Shown here: positions 60,436 to 64,000 of the stretch, in pieces
Position numbering within the stretch: position 1 is the stretch's first letter
Layout: every line of letters begins with the position of its first letter
From: Xaviernesmea oryzae
GTDB lineage: Bacteria; Pseudomonadota; Alphaproteobacteria; Rhizobiales; Rhizobiaceae
NCBI RefSeq assembly: GCF_900177415.1
Contig: NZ_FXAF01000011.1
Span: 744,001-808,000 of the forward strand
DNA: 64,000 nt
Reading direction: 5' to 3'
Translations under genes and position numbers: made by a program
Notes under the pieces: generated by a model
Seen by the model: the letters and a program-made list of their open reading frames with translations, nothing else
What the model was told of the DNA's origin: nothing
The model's database searches: none

Positions 60436-61395
60436 TCAGCTCTTCGGGCGCGCTGCGGGAACCAGAACCCGGTCGACGATCTGAGAATCGAGATCGTAGA
60501 CGGAAATCGGCGTCTCCTTGCCGATGCGGGTCCCGTCGAGCAGACGGATCAGGTCGTCTGCGCCGGCAACGGGATGGCCGTCGATCGCCAGGATGAAATC
60601 GCCTTCCTTCAGGCCCGCTCTGTCGGCCGGGCTGCCCGGATCGATGCGGCGGATGCGCACCGTCGTTTCCTGCACCATCCCCGCTTTCAGCGCGACGCGG
60701 CGCGGCAGCGCCGTGGTGTCGACGACGATGCCGATGAAGGCGCGGCGCACATGGCCGAAGCGCAGGAGTTCCGACACGACGAAGTTCGCGGTGTTGGACG
60801 CAACGGCGAAGGCGATCCCCTGCGCGCCGTGGATGACGGCCGTGTTGACGCCGACGACCTCGCCCGACGCGGAAACCAGCGGTCCGCCGGAATTGCCGGG
60901 GTTGAGCGCCGCATCCGTCTGCACCACGTCGTCGATGAGCCGGCCGGTGGAGGCGCGCATGGAGCGCCCGAGCGCCGAGACGACTCCAGCGGTGACCGAC
61001 CAGTCGAAGCCGAGCGGATTGCCGATCGCGATGGCGATGTGGCCGCGCCTCAGCTTCTTGGAATCTCCGAGCCGCGCCCAGGCCTGGACGTCCATGTCGG
61101 CGCGCACCAGCGCGATATCCGTATCAGCATCGCGCCCGAGCACGCTGCCGTGTCCGACAGCACCATTCGCGCTGCGGATACGGACGGTCTTGGCGTCGGC
61201 GACCACGTGATGGTTGGTAATGATCAGGCCGTCGGGCGAGATGGCAAAGCCCGATCCATGTCCGCTGTCGCCGAGCCGTTCGATGCGGCTGACGGCGGGG
61301 CCGACGCGATCGACGGCGCCGGCAACGGTCTCCGAATAGGCGTCAATGAGGGCGCCATCCTCGGGGACCGGAGGATTGGTATCGATAAATCCCAT
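60436..61395 (-). CDS. Trypsin-like serine protease with PDZ domain (HtrA-like), no signal
   Basis: A 319-residue HtrA/DegP-type protease. Triad: H63 (TNHHVV), D93 (DTDIALV) and S169 (NPGNSGGP). A single PDZ domain follows at about 225-305 (RIDPGSPADRAGLKEGDFIL). Most HtrA proteins carry a signal peptide or membrane anchor; this begins MGFIDTNPPVPEDG with none, so it should be cytoplasmic. Start ATG 61395 with GGAG upstream. Role unknown; family members act in protein quality control. Confidence 0.88.
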   Translation of the reverse strand: MGFIDTNPPVPEDGALIDAYSETVAGAVDRVGPAVSRIERLGDSGHGSGFAISPDGLIITNHHVVADAKTVRIRSANGAVGHGSVLGRDADTDIALVRADMDVQAWARLGDSKKLRRGHIAIAIGNPLGFDWSVTAGVVSALGRSMRASTGRLIDDVVQTDAALNPGNSGGPLVSASGEVVGVNTAVIHGAQGIAFAVASNTANFVVSELLRFGHVRRAFIGIVVDTTALPRRVALKAGMVQETTVRIRRIDPGSPADRAGLKEGDFILAIDGHPVAGADDLIRLLDGTRIGKETPISVYDLDSQIVDRVLVPAARPKS

Positions 61396-61606
61396 GACAA
61401 GAACTCCGGAAAATCACCCTTCGGAAGAGGAAGGGAGAAAGAAGAAGCTGATGTGGTGGGCGTAAGAGCGCGAAACAAGGACCCGAAACTCTGCACCGCC
61501 GCTCTCGGACTAAGATGAAGGAGCGAGGCACCGGCAAAATGATGCCCGCAGGATGCACCCGCCGATAGAGCTCGAATTGTCTCCGTCCGGTCGGCTCACG
61601 AATACT

Positions 61607-61621
61607 TGACAATCTATGTCA
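61607..61621 (+). promoter_or_regulatory. Iron-responsive operator (RirA IRO-type box)
   Basis: TGACAATCTATGTCA fits the rhizobial IRO consensus TGA-N9-TCA bound by the iron-sulfur repressor RirA, and it lies 43 bp before the siderophore receptor. The overlapping TTGACA (61606-61611) could serve as a -35 box. Iron repression of the receptor is inferred. Confidence 0.6.
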
Positions 61622-61663
61622 TATTTGTGAGTCCCCAAAAATCATGAGCGGTGGAGACAAGTT

Positions 61664-63751
61664 ATGATTCTAAAATACCGTATCGGACTGCTAGCGGCCG
61701 GCATTGCCATAATATCCTTCGGTCCGGCCTTCGCGCAGGCTCCCGACGCCGACACGACCCTGGCACCGATTGTGCTGGAATCGGAAAGCGACGACATTCT
61801 TGTCCAGGACGGCTACGTCGCGAAATCCGACCGAATCGGCACCAAGGTGGACACGCCGATCGTCCAGATTCCCCAAGCCGTCTCGGTCGTGACCCAGGAC
61901 CAGATCGAGGATCAGAAGCCGCGCACCCTCAACGAATCGCTGACCTATACGGCAGGCGCCAACCCCAACAGCTTCGGCTACGATTCGCGCTATGACGCCT
62001 TCTACCTGCGAGGCTTCCCCGTCTATTATACCGGCATGTTCCGTGATGGGCTCAAGCAGTTCAACGGCCCCTCCGCCTGGTTCCGCACCGAACCCTACGG
62101 CCTCGAAGGAATCACGGTCCTCAAAGGGCCGGCATCCTCGCTCTACGGCGTCAGCGGCCCGGGCGGCATCGTCAATTTGGTGACCAAGCGGCCCAAGGAC
62201 GAGCCGTTCCATGAAGTCGAAACGCTGATCGGCCAGGACAACCGCTACCAGGCGGCCTTCGATTTCTCCGGCCCGGTCGATGAGGAAGGCACGTTCCTCT
62301 ATCGCCTGACCGGGCTCGGCCGGAAAAGCGACACGCACATCGAAGGCTATCGGGACGACACGGCCTACATCGCCCCCGCCTTCACCTGGAAGCCCGACGA
62401 GGATACCAAATTTACGCTGCTCGGCGAATATTCCCGTTCGGTCACCGGCAGCACCGCCTACTTCTACAATCCTTCCGTTGGCGAGGTCTCCGACATCTAT
62501 AGCGGCGACCCCGACTGGAACGACCTGACGACAAGGCAAGGCCGGATCGGCTACGAGTTCGAGCATCGTCTGAACGACGTTGTGACGTTACGTCAAAACC
62601 TGCGTTACCATGATGTGGATGTCGATCTCCAATATAGCGGATTCAATCCCTCACCGCCGGCCCGCTCCTGGGCCCATTACAAGGAGCGCGTGAAGAATTT
62701 CGGCGTCGACAACATGGCGCAGTTCGAGTTCGACACCGGACCGGTGAGCCATACGGCCGTGGTTGGCTTCAACTACAGCTGGTGGGACTACTCCACGCGT
62801 GCCAAGGGCTCGGCAATTTCCATCGACGATCTGAAAGGACTTCCCTTCAATCCGGCCGGAAGCCAGGAAATGGACCAGTATGGCTTGTACGTCCACGATC
62901 AGATGGAATGGGACAACTGGACGCTCTTCCTGAGCGGCCGGCAAGACTGGGCCATGTCCAAGAGTGTTCCCTCCACGGGTACGGAGGTGGACAGCACCGA
63001 CAGCGCTTTCTCCGGCCGTGTCGGCCTGTCCTATAGAACGGATTGGGGCGTAATACCCTATGCGAATTATTCCCGGTCTTTCTCGCCCAATGTCGGCTTC
63101 GTCTACGATGCCTCCAACACCCGCTCGGTTGCCAAGCCTACCTTGGCCGACCAGGTCGAGGTTGGTGTCAAATACGAGATTCCGGACACGAACGCAGTGC
63201 TCACTGCCAACTATTTCGACATCAAGCAAACCGATGGCGTGATTTTCGACGGCACGTTCGATACGGACGGCAACCAGGTCCAGCGCCAGCTCGACCTGCA
63301 TTCGCGCGGCGTCGAACTTGAAGCGAACGCCTCCTTCGACAATGGCTTCAGCCTGATTGCATCCTATACGTATATGCGGATGGAAATCGACGAAGGCCTG
63401 CCTGGAACCGTCGGCAACCAGCTTTCCGCAACGCCTAACCACATCGCATCTCTCTGGGGTCATTATCTCTTCGAAGACGGTCCGCTGGCGGGTCTGGGAA
63501 TAGGCGCCGGCGTCCGCTACATCGGTAAAAGCTATGGCGATGACGGGAACACCTTCAAGAACGAGGCTCGGACGCTCGTCGATGCCGCCGTCTCCTATGA
63601 TTTCGGCTATCAGAACCCCGATCTGAAGGGGCTTACGCTGCAGGTTAATGCCAAGAACCTGTTCGATACGGTCAAGCCTATCTGCTCTGCCGGCAATTGC
63701 TACTGGGATGAAGGCCGCGCCGTCTATGGCAGCCTGCGGTACCGCTTCTGA
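61664..63751 (+). CDS. TonB-dependent siderophore receptor
   Basis: A 695-residue outer-membrane receptor of the siderophore type (FhuA/FpvA-like). Signal peptide at residues 1-25 ending AFA before QAPD; plug domain to about residue 170 (TPIVQIPQAVSVVTQDQIEDQ, YLRGFPV, GITVLKGPASSLYGVSGPGGIVNLVTKRP as visible pieces), then a 22-strand barrel ending in an aromatic YRF. TLAPIVLES near the N-terminus may be the TonB box. Preceded by an IRO box and followed, with a TGATG overlap, by an RhtX-like transporter. Confidence 0.93.
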   Translation: MILKYRIGLLAAGIAIISFGPAFAQAPDADTTLAPIVLESESDDILVQDGYVAKSDRIGTKVDTPIVQIPQAVSVVTQDQIEDQKPRTLNESLTYTAGANPNSFGYDSRYDAFYLRGFPVYYTGMFRDGLKQFNGPSAWFRTEPYGLEGITVLKGPASSLYGVSGPGGIVNLVTKRPKDEPFHEVETLIGQDNRYQAAFDFSGPVDEEGTFLYRLTGLGRKSDTHIEGYRDDTAYIAPAFTWKPDEDTKFTLLGEYSRSVTGSTAYFYNPSVGEVSDIYSGDPDWNDLTTRQGRIGYEFEHRLNDVVTLRQNLRYHDVDVDLQYSGFNPSPPARSWAHYKERVKNFGVDNMAQFEFDTGPVSHTAVVGFNYSWWDYSTRAKGSAISIDDLKGLPFNPAGSQEMDQYGLYVHDQMEWDNWTLFLSGRQDWAMSKSVPSTGTEVDSTDSAFSGRVGLSYRTDWGVIPYANYSRSFSPNVGFVYDASNTRSVAKPTLADQVEVGVKYEIPDTNAVLTANYFDIKQTDGVIFDGTFDTDGNQVQRQLDLHSRGVELEANASFDNGFSLIASYTYMRMEIDEGLPGTVGNQLSATPNHIASLWGHYLFEDGPLAGLGIGAGVRYIGKSYGDDGNTFKNEARTLVDAAVSYDFGYQNPDLKGLTLQVNAKNLFDTVKPICSAGNCYWDEGRAVYGSLRYRF

Positions 63752-64000
63752 TGTCTGAGGCCGTGCAAACCGGAAAGGTCTCGCCGCTCCTCGTGCTTTC
63801 GGGGATCGGCGGACTTTATGTGGCGCAGAGCGTCATCGGCGGCATCACCTGGACGGGCCTGCCGGCGATCATGCGCTCGGAGGGCGTGCCCCTCGACCAG
63901 ATCGGCTACGTGTCGCTGATCGCGCTGCCTTGGGCGCTGAAATTTCTATGGTCGCCGTGGGTGGAACGTTATCGCCTGCCCCCGGCCGGAAAAAACCGCT
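63751..64000 (+). CDS. RhtX/FptX-like MFS siderophore transporter, 5' part
   Basis: Only the first 83 codons are in the window; the gene runs off the right edge. The visible part, GIGGLYVAQSVIGGITWTGLPAIMR and LIALPWALKFLWSPWVERYRL in two pieces, resembles the inner-membrane permeases RhtX (rhizobactin) and FptX (pyochelin). The ATG overlaps the receptor stop. It would carry the siderophore across the inner membrane after TonB-driven uptake. Confidence 0.75.
   Translation, partial: MSEAVQTGKVSPLLVLSGIGGLYVAQSVIGGITWTGLPAIMRSEGVPLDQIGYVSLIALPWALKFLWSPWVERYRLPPAGKNR

Noticed and set aside
1..64000. Search for CRISPR arrays, tRNA/rRNA genes, phage or transposase genes
   Set aside because: No regularly spaced direct repeats, no RNA gene signatures and no transposase or integrase motifs were recognised.

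Overview
The window looks like a piece of an alphaproteobacterial genome of the Rhizobiaceae (Rhizobium/Agrobacterium/Ensifer/Shinella type). The pointers are high GC with strong third-position bias, a ChvE/GguA/GguB sugar-uptake operon, a RIME-like intergenic repeat at 18361-18467, a long nested palindromic repeat at 27010-27095, a rhizobial-type TGA-N9-TCA iron operator, and a receptor/RhtX-FptX-type siderophore pair. I see no rRNA, tRNA, CRISPR, insertion sequence, phage or replication gene. Nearly all the DNA is solute uptake plus catabolism, as is common on rhizobial megaplasmids or accessory chromosomes, but the replicon cannot be told from the sequence.

Layout. (1) 1-11963: a catabolic locus with a LigM/DesA-like O-demethylase (cut by the left edge), an Fe3+-type ABC importer (ATPase, fused double permease, binding protein), a LysR regulator, then a forward operon of four PF04909-type amidohydrolases in the order A1-B1-A2-B2, a small Rieske protein and a second, orphan binding protein resembling the first. 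(2) 12223-18360: a dipeptide/nickel-type ABC importer in one tight operon with a class V aminotransferase. (3) 18464-22886, reverse: a TRAP transporter (fused DctQM plus binding protein) with a fused ring-cleaving dioxygenase/esterase resembling Bacillus MhqO joined to MhqD. (4) 23215-26982: two ABC exporter half-transporters that should form a heterodimer with one degenerate ATP site. (5) 27142-40554: sugar locus. Reverse: gguC, a Gfo/Idh/MocA sugar dehydrogenase, an IlvD/Edd sugar-acid dehydratase, chvE-gguA-gguB. Forward: ytfQ-ytfR-ytfT-yjfF and a GntR regulator. Together they suggest uptake and non-phosphorylating oxidation of galactose/arabinose-type sugars.

(6) 40556-52481: M20 peptidase, HbpS/GlcG-like protein and LysR regulator in reverse, diverging from an operon encoding a dipeptide-type ABC importer, a creatininase-family hydrolase, an RraA-like protein, a gamma-glutamyltransferase without signal peptide and an N-formylglutamate amidohydrolase. 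It looks like uptake and dismantling of a gamma-glutamyl or N-acyl amide compound; the substrate is unknown. (7) 52489-57295: a TRAP transporter with a quinate/shikimate dehydrogenase of the NAD-type QsuD group and a divergent TetR regulator. (8) 57353-61395: ABM-like protein, LysR regulator, EamA exporter, DUF922 protein and a cytoplasmic HtrA-like protease. (9) 61607-64000: an iron-responsive operator, a TonB-dependent siderophore receptor and an RhtX/FptX-like transporter cut by the right edge.

A recurring feature is a strong perfect or near-perfect hairpin just downstream of the binding-protein gene in five separate transport operons (3295-3330, 12003-12039, 29913-29942, 36175-36243, 53378-53404), probably protecting or over-representing the binding-protein message. 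The least explained loci are the A-B-A-B amidohydrolase/Rieske operon and the creatininase/RraA/GGT/formylglutamase operon.
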